Source of the DNA: Chryseosolibacter sp966095595
GTDB taxonomy: Bacteria; Bacteroidota; Bacteroidia; Cytophagales; Cyclobacteriaceae
Assembly (NCBI GenBank): GCA_966095595.1
Contig: CBHTUB010000012.1
Span: 1-29,021 of the forward strand
Direction of reading: 5' to 3'
Length of the DNA: 29,021 nucleotides
The position numbers and the translations under genes are program-made. The notes below the pieces were generated by a model. It had not been told where the DNA came from. It saw only the letters and a program-made list of their open reading frames with translations, and searched no databases. Of this stretch, positions 6,448-13,565 are shown piece by piece. Position 1 is the first letter of the stretch; each line of letters opens with the position of its first letter.

Positions 6448-8148
6448 ATGGAGAAGCGCTGGCTGTTTAAAGATCTTCCCTCTCTGGATCAGATCGCCAA
6501 TCTTTCTAAGGCGATCAACACAGGTTCGATATCTTCTTCATTGTTACTGCAACGAGGCATCTCAGACTATTCTCAGGCCAAAGCTTTTTTTCGACCACAA
6601 CTCGAAGACCTTCATGATCCGTTCCTCATGACGGATATGGACAAGGCGGTGGCAAGACTGAGAAAAGCGATCGAATCCAGGGAGAAAATTCTTATTTACG
6701 GAGATTACGACGTCGATGGAACCACCGCTGTCGCGCTTGTCTTCAGTTACCTGCGAAAATTTTATTCGGAATGTGATATTTACATCCCTGATCGATACAG
6801 CGAAGGATACGGTATTTCCCTTGCAGGGATCGAATGGGCCGAGCAAAATAATTTTACGTTGATCATCGCGCTCGACTGCGGTATCAAGGCAACCGAGATC
6901 GTATCGCTTGCCAGCAGGAAAGGAATTGATTTCATTATTTGTGATCATCACCTTCCCGGAGACTCAATCCCTGAAGCAGTGGCGGTCCTGGATCCGAAAA
7001 GATTGGACTGCGACTACCCATGTTCCGAGTTGAGCGGCTGCGGGCTCGGATTCAAGTTCGTGCAGGCCTATGCGCGAACCTATGGCAACGAAGCCGACGT
7101 ATTTGAATATCTGGACCTCGTAGCGGTAAGTATTGCGTCTGATATTGTTCCAATCGTCGGTGAGAATAGAGTGCTTTGCCATTTTGGTCTGAAAAAGCTG
7201 AACGAAAGTCCGAGGCCAGGTCTGAAGGCCCTGAAAGACATTGCAGGTATCAGGGCCGATCTCGACGTTTCAGGTATTGTTTTTACACTCGGTCCGCGGA
7301 TCAACGCAGCTGGCCGCGTAGCGCACGGGCGTGCGGCCGTTGAACTGCTTGTTGCCGGCTCCGAAGTAGAAGCGAATTCGCTGGCAGAAAAAGTAAATTT
7401 GAAAAATGATCTCCGCAAGGAGTTCGACAGCTCCATCACCGAAGAGGCCATAGCCATGATCGAGTCGAATGCAGCTTTAAGGAACTCGAAGTCGACCGTG
7501 TTGTTCAAAAATTCCTGGCACAAAGGCGTGATTGGCATAGTTGCTGCTCGTTGTGTGGAAAAGTATTACAGGCCAACGGTGATCCTTACGGAATCGAACA
7601 ATAAGGTGACAGGATCGGCGAGAAGCATCAACGGTTTTGACCTGTATAACGCTATCCTCGAGTGCAGTGATCTGCTGGAGAAATTTGGTGGTCATAAGTA
7701 CGCAGCCGGTCTAACCCTCGACATCAGTAATCTGGAGGCGTTTCAGCAGCGGTTCGAGGAAGTCGTTTCTTCGACACTAACCGACGAGATGATGATACCG
7801 GTAATCGATATCGATATGTCTATTCCGCTTGATGGAATCACGACAAGGTTTGTAAGTTTGCTGAAGCAAATGGCACCATTTGGTCCGGGCAATCACAAGC
7901 CGGTATTCGAGATCAGGAACGCATACGTGTTCAATTCACTTACCTGCTTCAAGGATCGCCACGTAAAGTTTCTCGTCGGACAGGAAGGTTGTGAAAGTGT
8001 TTTTCAGGCAGTAGGTTTCGATATGGGTGATTACTACGATCAACTGTCGCGCCGGGAAAGCTTTCGCATGGCTTTTACCGTAGAGGAAAACACGTACAAT
8101 GGTTCAACTACCGTGCAATTGCGGGTAAAGGACTTCAAGTTCGATTAA
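6448..8148 (+). CDS. recJ: Single-stranded-DNA-specific 5'-3' exonuclease RecJ
   Basis: At 566 residues this is close to the usual length of RecJ, a Mn/Mg-dependent nuclease of the DHH superfamily that resects 5' strands in RecF-pathway recombination and in mismatch and base-excision repair. DHH-family motifs are visible in order: GDYDVDGTTA (residues 85-94, metal-binding Asp86, Asp88 and Asp90), ALDCGIKA, and CDHHLPGD with the name-giving Asp166-His167-His168. The DHHA1 motif GGHKYAAGLTL lies towards the C-terminus, followed by an OB-type domain ending in VQLRVKDFKF. The start is the ATG 7 bp after the collagen-like gene, and lptB begins 1 bp after the stop. The linkage recJ-lptB is common in Bacteroidota to my knowledge. 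Confidence 0.95.
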   Translation: MEKRWLFKDLPSLDQIANLSKAINTGSISSSLLLQRGISDYSQAKAFFRPQLEDLHDPFLMTDMDKAVARLRKAIESREKILIYGDYDVDGTTAVALVFSYLRKFYSECDIYIPDRYSEGYGISLAGIEWAEQNNFTLIIALDCGIKATEIVSLASRKGIDFIICDHHLPGDSIPEAVAVLDPKRLDCDYPCSELSGCGLGFKFVQAYARTYGNEADVFEYLDLVAVSIASDIVPIVGENRVLCHFGLKKLNESPRPGLKALKDIAGIRADLDVSGIVFTLGPRINAAGRVAHGRAAVELLVAGSEVEANSLAEKVNLKNDLRKEFDSSITEEAIAMIESNAALRNSKSTVLFKNSWHKGVIGIVAARCVEKYYRPTVILTESNNKVTGSARSINGFDLYNAILECSDLLEKFGGHKYAAGLTLDISNLEAFQQRFEEVVSSTLTDEMMIPVIDIDMSIPLDGITTRFVSLLKQMAPFGPGNHKPVFEIRNAYVFNSLTCFKDRHVKFLVGQEGCESVFQAVGFDMGDYYDQLSRRESFRMAFTVEENTYNGSTTVQLRVKDFKFD

Positions 8149-8149
8149 C

Positions 8150-8905
8150 ATGGAATTACGGGCAGAAAATCTTGTTAAAAAATATAAGACACGCACGGTT
8201 GTCAACCACGTTTCGGTCACCGTTCGTCAGGGTGAGATCGTAGGACTACTCGGCCCGAATGGAGCCGGTAAAACGACGACGTTCTACATGATCGTAGGCC
8301 TGATCAAACCCAACGAGGGAAAGATCTTCCATGAGGATACAGAGATCACGGATCTCCCGATGTACAAAAGAGCTCAGCGCGGTTTGGGATATCTGGCGCA
8401 GGAGGCTTCGGTGTTCAGGAAGCTGACCGTCGAAGAAAATATCATGGCAGTTTTGGAGATGCGCGACATACCCAAACAAAAAAGAAAAGAAAAAGTAGAG
8501 GAGCTTATAGAGGAATTCAGCTTGCAGAAAGTTCGCAAGAACCTCGGCATGTCGCTGTCGGGCGGCGAGCGACGTCGTACGGAGATCGCCCGGGCGCTGG
8601 CCGTCGATCCGAAATTTGTATTGCTTGATGAGCCCTTTGCCGGCGTAGACCCGATCGCCGTGGAGGAGATACAGCACATCGTCGCGAAGCTTAAGAATAA
8701 AAATATCGGGATCCTCATCACCGACCACAACGTAGACGAAACGCTTTCCATTACCGATCGGGCCTACCTCATGGTAGATGGAAAACTCTTCAAGTCAGGA
8801 ACCGCTGAAGAGCTCGCCAGCGACCCGCAGGTCCGCAAAGTGTACCTTGGCCAAAACTTCGAGCTCCGCCGCGCCAAGATCAACATCCAGGACAATTATC
8901 TATAG
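8150..8905 (+). CDS. lptB: LPS export ABC transporter ATP-binding protein LptB
   Basis: This 251-residue ATPase has Walker A GPNGAGKTT at residues 35-43, the ABC signature LSGGE at 136-140 followed by RRR, and Walker B FVLLDEPFAGVDP with Asp160 and Glu161. The downstream H-loop is ILITDHNV. The motif GLGYLAQEASVF and the end of the protein (KVYLGQNFELR) are characteristic of LptB, which powers extraction of lipopolysaccharide from the inner membrane through LptFG and the LptC/A/D bridge. LptF, LptG and LptC are not encoded in the window. The start codon is 1 bp from the recJ stop, implying co-transcription. A 75-bp gap (8906-8980) separates it from the convergent recX and shows no convincing terminator. 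Confidence 0.95.
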   Translation: MELRAENLVKKYKTRTVVNHVSVTVRQGEIVGLLGPNGAGKTTTFYMIVGLIKPNEGKIFHEDTEITDLPMYKRAQRGLGYLAQEASVFRKLTVEENIMAVLEMRDIPKQKRKEKVEELIEEFSLQKVRKNLGMSLSGGERRRTEIARALAVDPKFVLLDEPFAGVDPIAVEEIQHIVAKLKNKNIGILITDHNVDETLSITDRAYLMVDGKLFKSGTAEELASDPQVRKVYLGQNFELRRAKINIQDNYL

Positions 8906-8980
8906 GAATAAAATTCTTTCGATTTGGGATTGAGGGACTTTTGCATTTCCCATACGATTCCGATCTGAAGGCCAGACTTT

Positions 8981-9451
8981 TTAGTCCGGTAGAATTTCTC
9001 TCAGGATTTTCCAGACAAGCTCCGGCTCATAGCCTTTTCCGATGGCATATTGCGATAACTTGTCCCGCTTCACAAAAACATTCTCCTCCGAAAGATTTTC
9101 CGACTTATCCGCGAGCAACAGCTCAAGAGTTTTCTGATAGTCGTCTTCATCGATCTCCTTCAACCCTATCCGGATGCAATTTTTCGTTAGCCCCTTTGCT
9201 TCGAGGGCATTGACGATCTTGAGCCTTCCCCATTTCTTCAGGCGGAATTTGCCACCCGCAAAGGCTTTCGCAAATCGCTCTTCATTCAGATAGTTCTCTG
9301 AAATAAGATGCGTGACGATCTCATCGATCTCGTCACGCATCAATCCGAATTCATAAAGCTTGCTCTTTACTTCCAGGTGTGAACGTTCCTGGTAGGCGCA
9401 ATAGCGCTTGATCTTTTCCTTCGCCTCCTGAGCTGTAAGCTGCTTTTTCAT
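8981..9451 (-). CDS. recX: Regulatory protein RecX
   Basis: The 156-residue all-helical protein has the three tandem three-helix repeats of RecX. Recognisable blocks are AKEKIKRYCAYQERSHLEVKSKL in repeat one, LISENYLNEERFAKAFAGGKF followed by KKWGRLKIVNALEAKGL in repeat two, and KRDKLSQYAIGKGYEPELVWKIL in repeat three. RecX binds RecA filaments and modulates recombinase activity. recA is not nearby. The gene is the last of a minus-strand series; it starts 22 bp after the stop of the YcxB-like gene. The length is normal for Bacteroidota. Confidence 0.92.
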   Translation of the reverse strand: MKKQLTAQEAKEKIKRYCAYQERSHLEVKSKLYEFGLMRDEIDEIVTHLISENYLNEERFAKAFAGGKFRLKKWGRLKIVNALEAKGLTKNCIRIGLKEIDEDDYQKTLELLLADKSENLSEENVFVKRDKLSQYAIGKGYEPELVWKILREILPD

Positions 9452-9473
9452 CGTCAGGCGAAACGACGATTCG

Positions 9474-9950
9474 TTATTTTACGAGGCCTTTATTGCGAAG
9501 CACACTCGCGAGGAACTTGCGTTCGTTTTCCGTGTTGAAGATCCTGAATGGCAAATGGATCAGCTGCGCCTTGTTGACAAAAAGTACGAAGTAGTCTTTC
9601 CCAACCTGTGCCTTGCTGATCTGATCCCACTTGAGCGGCATGCCTTCCCTTGGATTGATCTTCATTACGATCTGCTGGCTGCTGATCTCGTAGGAGAATT
9701 TTTCGAACAACATCTTGCCCTGGTCAAGCTGGGTTACGCCATAGAACTGTACGTACCAGAACAACAGGTAAAGCCCGAACGCAAGGGCAGCACCGATGAA
9801 CCACCAGATGCTTGGTGCCCATGTGTACTGCAGACAAATTACGAGTACACCCGCTGCAGCGATCCACCACTGCTGCTTAAGCACATTTTTAAAAGCCAGA
9901 TTGATATAGGTTTTCTTGTCGAGCTTGTAGTTTTTTGTTTTAACGATCAT
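9474..9950 (-). CDS. YcxB-like family membrane protein
   Basis: The 158-residue protein has two adjacent hydrophobic segments, residues about 28-43 and 47-67, rich in Trp and Tyr. A soluble C-terminal domain of about 90 residues follows, with the pattern MPLKWDQISKAQVGKDYFVLFVNKAQLIHLPFRIF and a closing helix of the type NERKFLASVLRNKG. This layout matches the YcxB-like protein family (two membrane helices plus a small PH-like domain), whose biochemical function is not established. It lies between nadC (17 bp upstream) and recX (22 bp downstream) on the same strand and is probably co-transcribed with them. Confidence 0.75.
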   Translation of the reverse strand: MIVKTKNYKLDKKTYINLAFKNVLKQQWWIAAAGVLVICLQYTWAPSIWWFIGAALAFGLYLLFWYVQFYGVTQLDQGKMLFEKFSYEISSQQIVMKINPREGMPLKWDQISKAQVGKDYFVLFVNKAQLIHLPFRIFNTENERKFLASVLRNKGLVK

Positions 9951-9967
9951 AATAGAATTCTTGTCAA

Positions 9968-10828
9968 CTATTTAACGGCCTTCAGACTCAGGTCAAGGCT
10001 TTTGAATGAATGTGTAAGGGCTCCCACGGAGATGAAATTCACACCGCACTCCGCCACGCTTCGGATGGTCTGCTCGGTGATGCCACCGCTTGCTTCGGTC
10101 TCGAATCTCCCGCCGATAAGACGAACAGCTTCCTTCATTGTTTTCGTGTCCATGTTATCGAGCATGATGATATCGATTCCTCCGACTTCGAGCACTTCCC
10201 TCACCTCATCCAACGTCCTGGTCTCGACCTCGATCTTGAGGTGTTTATTGGAGGCGCGAAGATAATCTTTTGTACGATTGATTGCAGCACGGATGCCACC
10301 CGCCATATCGATATGATTATCCTTTAGCATGATCATATCGTACAGCCCGATCCTGTGATTGGTCCCCCCGCCGATGGCGACAGCCCATTTTTCCAGTAAA
10401 CGGAAGTTTGGAGTAGTTTTCCGTGTATCCAGTAGTCGTGTACCAGTCCCTTCGATAAGCGAGGCATAGTGTCGCGTGGTGGTGGCAATGCCACTCATTC
10501 TTTGCATGGTGTTGAGCACCAAACGCTCGGTCGACAAAATGGAGCGTGACGAACCCGAGACAATGAATGCAACATCCCCCTTTTTCACGTTATCGCCGTC
10601 CTTGAGGAATGTCTCAAGGGTCAGGAATGGATCGAAATGATGAAATATCCTCTCCGCCACCTCCATCCCGGCAAGCACACCCTGGTCTTTCACCAATAGT
10701 TTGGCCTTGCTCATGGCGCCGTCGGGAATTGCGGCCAGACTGGAATGATCGCCATCGCCGATGTCTTCCCTAAAGGCAGCGGTAATGAATTCGTCCAGAA
10801 AATGGTCGGTGATATACGGCGGTTTCAC
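9968..10828 (-). CDS. nadC: Nicotinate-nucleotide diphosphorylase (carboxylating), quinolinate phosphoribosyltransferase
   Basis: The 286-residue enzyme converts quinolinate and PRPP to nicotinate mononucleotide, CO2 and pyrophosphate in de novo NAD synthesis. Family motifs are clear: an N-terminal EDIGDGDHSSLA, the block LLDTRKTTPNFRLLEKWAV followed by GGGTNHRIGLYDMIMLKDNHI, then KIEVETRTLDE, IDIIMLDNM and the phosphate-binding end ASGGI...VNFISVGALTHS. The length is typical. The start codon is GTG at 10828; no ATG lies near the expected N-terminus (VKPPYITDHFLDEF). nadA and nadB are not in the window. The gene is the second of the minus-strand series, 47 bp after the DUF4783 gene. Confidence 0.95.
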   Translation of the reverse strand: MKPPYITDHFLDEFITAAFREDIGDGDHSSLAAIPDGAMSKAKLLVKDQGVLAGMEVAERIFHHFDPFLTLETFLKDGDNVKKGDVAFIVSGSSRSILSTERLVLNTMQRMSGIATTTRHYASLIEGTGTRLLDTRKTTPNFRLLEKWAVAIGGGTNHRIGLYDMIMLKDNHIDMAGGIRAAINRTKDYLRASNKHLKIEVETRTLDEVREVLEVGGIDIIMLDNMDTKTMKEAVRLIGGRFETEASGGITEQTIRSVAECGVNFISVGALTHSFKSLDLSLKAVK

Positions 10829-10875
10829 GCTGCAAAAATAGCCTTCTATACTTCAGATGATAAACCGGAAAGAAA

Positions 10876-11277
10876 TTATTCCTTTGAAAAAGATATTTCG
10901 TGAAGCAGCTGCTGGTTGTTGGACACCTTGATCTTCATAAAAACGCGATAAGTGTCGGAACCGCTTTTATATTGGCCAATGGCAAAGGGCTGACCGCCCT
11001 TGGATGAGCCCTGGTGGATGATGGAAAATTCCGAGGGTGGATGTTGCTTGAAAAAATCGCGAAATACGAACTCTGCCTGTGCCTTGCTATAACTCTGCAC
11101 ATTCCCGTCAAAGGTGACATCCACCGTGGAAGAAAGGTATTTTGAGAGCTCTTTTGCACTCCCCGCCTTCAATGTTTCCTTCACCTGCGAGATCACGTCT
11201 GACTGGCCATATGAGGCATACATCTGTAAGGTTAACAGAGTGACAGTCACCAACGCGATAATTCGATTTCCCTTCAT
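10876..11277 (-). CDS. DUF4783 family secreted protein
   Basis: The protein (133 residues from ATG 11277) starts with a Sec signal peptide, MKGNRIIALVTVTLLTLQMYASYG, probably cut before QSDVI. The mature domain has the DUF4783 pattern: SQVKETLKAGSAKELSKYLSSTVDVTF, then YSKAQAEFVFRDFFKQHPPSEFSIIHQGSSKGG, then YRVFMKIKVSNNQQLLHEISF. The fold is probably NTF2-like, and the role is unknown. An in-frame ATG at 11289 would add four residues, but a candidate -7 box lies only 6-14 bp before it. Transcription would then begin near 11289, which favours the internal start. The protein heads the series leading to nadC, yet has no evident link to NAD synthesis. Confidence 0.8.
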   Translation of the reverse strand: MKGNRIIALVTVTLLTLQMYASYGQSDVISQVKETLKAGSAKELSKYLSSTVDVTFDGNVQSYSKAQAEFVFRDFFKQHPPSEFSIIHQGSSKGGQPFAIGQYKSGSDTYRVFMKIKVSNNQQLLHEISFSKE

Positions 11278-11295
11278 GACAGGTTTCATTTAGGC

Positions 11296-11303
11296 CAAAA
11301 TTA
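11296..11303 (-). promoter_or_regulatory. Candidate -7 box (TAATTTTG) for the DUF4783-nadC series
   Basis: Read on the minus strand, TAATTTTG matches the Bacteroidota -7 consensus TAnnTTTG exactly. It sits 18 bp before the ATG at 11277. No TTG is present 17-23 bp further upstream, so the -33 element is weak or absent. Confidence 0.35.
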
Positions 11304-11381
11304 TGCCATTCCTGGAAAGATAGGAAAATAAGATCATGATTCGTTTATGGCTCAATCGATTACGCCAGGTCTACTTCAAGA

Positions 11382-11418
11382 TTTTTGATCTAAAACACTG
11401 ATTCATGTTCTATATTTG
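11382..11418 (+). promoter_or_regulatory. Bacteroidota-type promoter of gpmI
   Basis: TTTTTG (11382-11387) and TATATTTG (11411-11418) match the -33 TTG and -7 TAnnTTTG elements used by the primary sigma factor of Bacteroidota, with a 23-bp spacer, the long end of the accepted range. The leader to the gpmI ATG would be about 35 nt. Confidence 0.55.
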
Positions 11419-11459
11419 CGGGCTAAATATTTCACGACCACCTAATTTTTTAAAACCAG

Positions 11460-12983
11460 ATGAATAAAAAGGTTCTATTGATGATCCTGGACGGCTGGGG
11501 CCTCGCAAAGAACAAGGCAGTTTCGGCGATCGACAAGGCTAAAACTCCCTTTGTCAGCTCGCTGTATGGCAAGTATGCAAACAGTAAACTTGAAGCTTCC
11601 GGTCTTGCCGTCGGTTTACCGGAGGGTCAAATGGGAAATTCAGAGGTGGGTCACATGAATATAGGCGCCGGGCGTGTCGTTTACCAGGATCTGGTGCGCA
11701 TCAACAAGGCGGTCGAGGAAAAGGAACTGGACTCGAATCCGGTTCTGGTGGATGCCTTCAACTACGCCCAAAAGAACAACAAGAATATTCACCTCATTGG
11801 CCTCGTATCCGACGGCGGGGTTCACTCGCACATCGAGCACCTCAAGGGACTGCTGTCGATAGCAAGCCGGAAGGGCGTAAAAAACATATTTGTCCATGCC
11901 TTTACAGATGGACGTGACACCGATCCGAAGAGCGGACTACCCTTCATCAAAGACCTGCAGGACCACCTGAAGAAAACGACGGGAAAACTTGCAAGCGTGG
12001 TGGGCAGATATTTTGCGATGGATCGCGATAAGCGCTGGGAACGGGTGAAGCTTGCGTACGACCTTCTGGTGAAGGGCGAAGGCGAAAAGACGACCGATGT
12101 TCTGGCTTCTATCCAAAAATCATACGACAACAATGTAACGGACGAGTTCATCAAGCCTATCGTTGTTACGGAAAACGGTAAACCGGTGGCCACCATTGCC
12201 GAAGGTGACGTAGTGCTCTGCTTCAACTTCCGCACCGACCGTGGCCGCCAGATCACACAGGCGTTGACGCAACAGGATTTCCCGGAGCAGGGAATGAAAA
12301 AGCTGAAGTTGTATTATATCACCCTCACCAACTACGACGATTCATTTACAGATGTCAAGATCATCTTCGACAAGGATAATCTGGAGAAAACTTTAGGTGA
12401 AGTGGTCGCTGATGCGGGGAAGAAACAGATCCGGATTGCCGAAACTGAAAAGTACCCGCACGTTACATTTTTCTTCTCGGGCGGACGCGAAGAGGCATTC
12501 AAGGGCGAATCGAGAATTCTATGTCCTTCTCCAAAAGTTGCTACCTACGATCTCAAACCCGAGATGAGCGCAAATGAGATCAAGGACAAGATCATTGTAG
12601 AGTTGAATAAAAAAGAAGTCGATTTTGTGTGTCTGAATTTTGCCAACCCGGATATGGTCGGACATACAGGGGTGTTCGAAGCTGCAGTGAAAGCCGTTGA
12701 AACAGTGGATCATTGCGCGCAGGAAGTTACGGAAGCAGCGGTTGCCAATGGTTATAGCGTGATCATCATCGCAGATCATGGAAATGCGGATATGATGATC
12801 AATGAAGACGGCACACCGAATACGGCCCACACGACGAATCTGGTTCCATGCATTCTGGTGGACGATCAGTACAAGGGAAAGTTGAAAGACGGAAAGCTGG
12901 GAGACCTGGCGCCCACCATTCTCACGATGATGGGTATTCCGGTTCCGGCACAAATGACGGGTAATGTTCTTATCGAAAAATAG
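11460..12983 (+). CDS. gpmI: 2,3-bisphosphoglycerate-independent phosphoglycerate mutase
   Basis: The 507-residue enzyme interconverts 3- and 2-phosphoglycerate in glycolysis and gluconeogenesis with two Mn ions. It is an alkaline-phosphatase-superfamily protein: LMILDGWGL carries metal ligand Asp11, and MGNSEVGHMNIGAGR carries the phosphorylated Ser61. The insert phosphotransferase domain shows FVHAFTDGRDTDPKSG and GRYFAMDRDKRWER. The C-terminal metal site is DHGNADMM with Asp439, His440 and Asp444, followed by HTTNLVPCILV. The length agrees with the family (about 510). It is transcribed from the promoter just upstream, and the next gene begins inside its last codons. Confidence 0.96.
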   Translation: MNKKVLLMILDGWGLAKNKAVSAIDKAKTPFVSSLYGKYANSKLEASGLAVGLPEGQMGNSEVGHMNIGAGRVVYQDLVRINKAVEEKELDSNPVLVDAFNYAQKNNKNIHLIGLVSDGGVHSHIEHLKGLLSIASRKGVKNIFVHAFTDGRDTDPKSGLPFIKDLQDHLKKTTGKLASVVGRYFAMDRDKRWERVKLAYDLLVKGEGEKTTDVLASIQKSYDNNVTDEFIKPIVVTENGKPVATIAEGDVVLCFNFRTDRGRQITQALTQQDFPEQGMKKLKLYYITLTNYDDSFTDVKIIFDKDNLEKTLGEVVADAGKKQIRIAETEKYPHVTFFFSGGREEAFKGESRILCPSPKVATYDLKPEMSANEIKDKIIVELNKKEVDFVCLNFANPDMVGHTGVFEAAVKAVETVDHCAQEVTEAAVANGYSVIIIADHGNADMMINEDGTPNTAHTTNLVPCILVDDQYKGKLKDGKLGDLAPTILTMMGIPVPAQMTGNVLIEK

Positions 12984-13563
12984 TGCACGGGCTGCAACAG
13001 CCGCGATATTAGCGTTGCTTGTCGCGTGCAGCCAGGAGCGCAAGCAGGCCGTGTTATTTGATGTCGACAGCCTCATTGCCTCGCAGGCAACGGCGCTGAC
13101 TTCAGTAAAAGCCATCTTGTATAAGGAAGCATTCGTCGGCACCGGCAAGGACGACACTACCTACAGCCCATCGACCGAGGAAGCGTGGAAGCGCGAGCTC
13201 GAGATGTTTAAAAAACTGGGCGACGTAAATAAGGCAGTCAGCAAATCGAGCTACATCATCGATGATAGCCTTTTCGACGCTTCGAGCAATCTGACCGTGA
13301 AAGCGATTTCCGCCGTGAGCGACGACTTGCCGGTGAAATATATCCGGATCTTTTACGACGACGATGTAAATAGTCCGCGCAAGATCGAGGCGTTGTATGA
13401 CGATACAAACAAGATGTACGCTTCGGGGAAAACTTTGCGGATGGAGTTTCAGAAAATAGACGACAAAAATATCCTTACGGGTTACGCAATTCAGGGCGGA
13501 CAAAAAATGATCCTGGGTGATTCGGTGACGTACGTTATCCAGGGAAAGATCGTGATCAGGTAA
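12964..13563 (+). CDS. Lipoprotein of unknown function, overlapping gpmI
   Basis: The 199-residue protein begins MFLSKNSARAATAAILALLVAC, a signal peptide with lipobox LVAC and lipidated Cys22, so it should be anchored to a periplasmic membrane face. The mature part (ERKQAVLFDVDSLIASQATAL, then KKLGDVNKAVSKSSYIIDDS, then KYIRIFYDDDVNSPRKIEALY, then TGYAIQGGQKMILGDSVTYVI) has no motif I can name; alternating strand-like stretches in the second half suggest a small beta-rich domain. Its ATG lies inside gpmI, 20 bp before the end of the gpmI stop codon, in another frame; an in-frame start after the gpmI stop would cut away the signal peptide. The exporter gene starts 2 bp after its stop, so it may assist envelope function, which is inference only. 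Confidence 0.78.
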   Translation: MFLSKNSARAATAAILALLVACSQERKQAVLFDVDSLIASQATALTSVKAILYKEAFVGTGKDDTTYSPSTEEAWKRELEMFKKLGDVNKAVSKSSYIIDDSLFDASSNLTVKAISAVSDDLPVKYIRIFYDDDVNSPRKIEALYDDTNKMYASGKTLRMEFQKIDDKNILTGYAIQGGQKMILGDSVTYVIQGKIVIR

Positions 13564-13565
13564 TT

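Noticed and set aside
8966..8990. Possible hairpin around GACTTTTTAGTC between lptB and recX
   Set aside because: Only four clean base pairs flank the T-run, with a mismatch beyond, and half lies in the recX stop region; not enough for a terminator call.
8941..9213. Plus-strand open frame after lptB
   Set aside because: Most of it is antisense to recX, which has all three repeats; the product is low in recognisable structure.
9555..10265. 236-codon plus-strand open frame
   Set aside because: Antisense to the YcxB-like gene and nadC, both with clear protein signals; the frame crosses both and their gap.
12519..13157. 212-codon minus-strand open frame across the gpmI end and the following lipoprotein gene
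   Set aside because: It is antisense to two well-supported genes and its product resembles no protein family; a chance frame.
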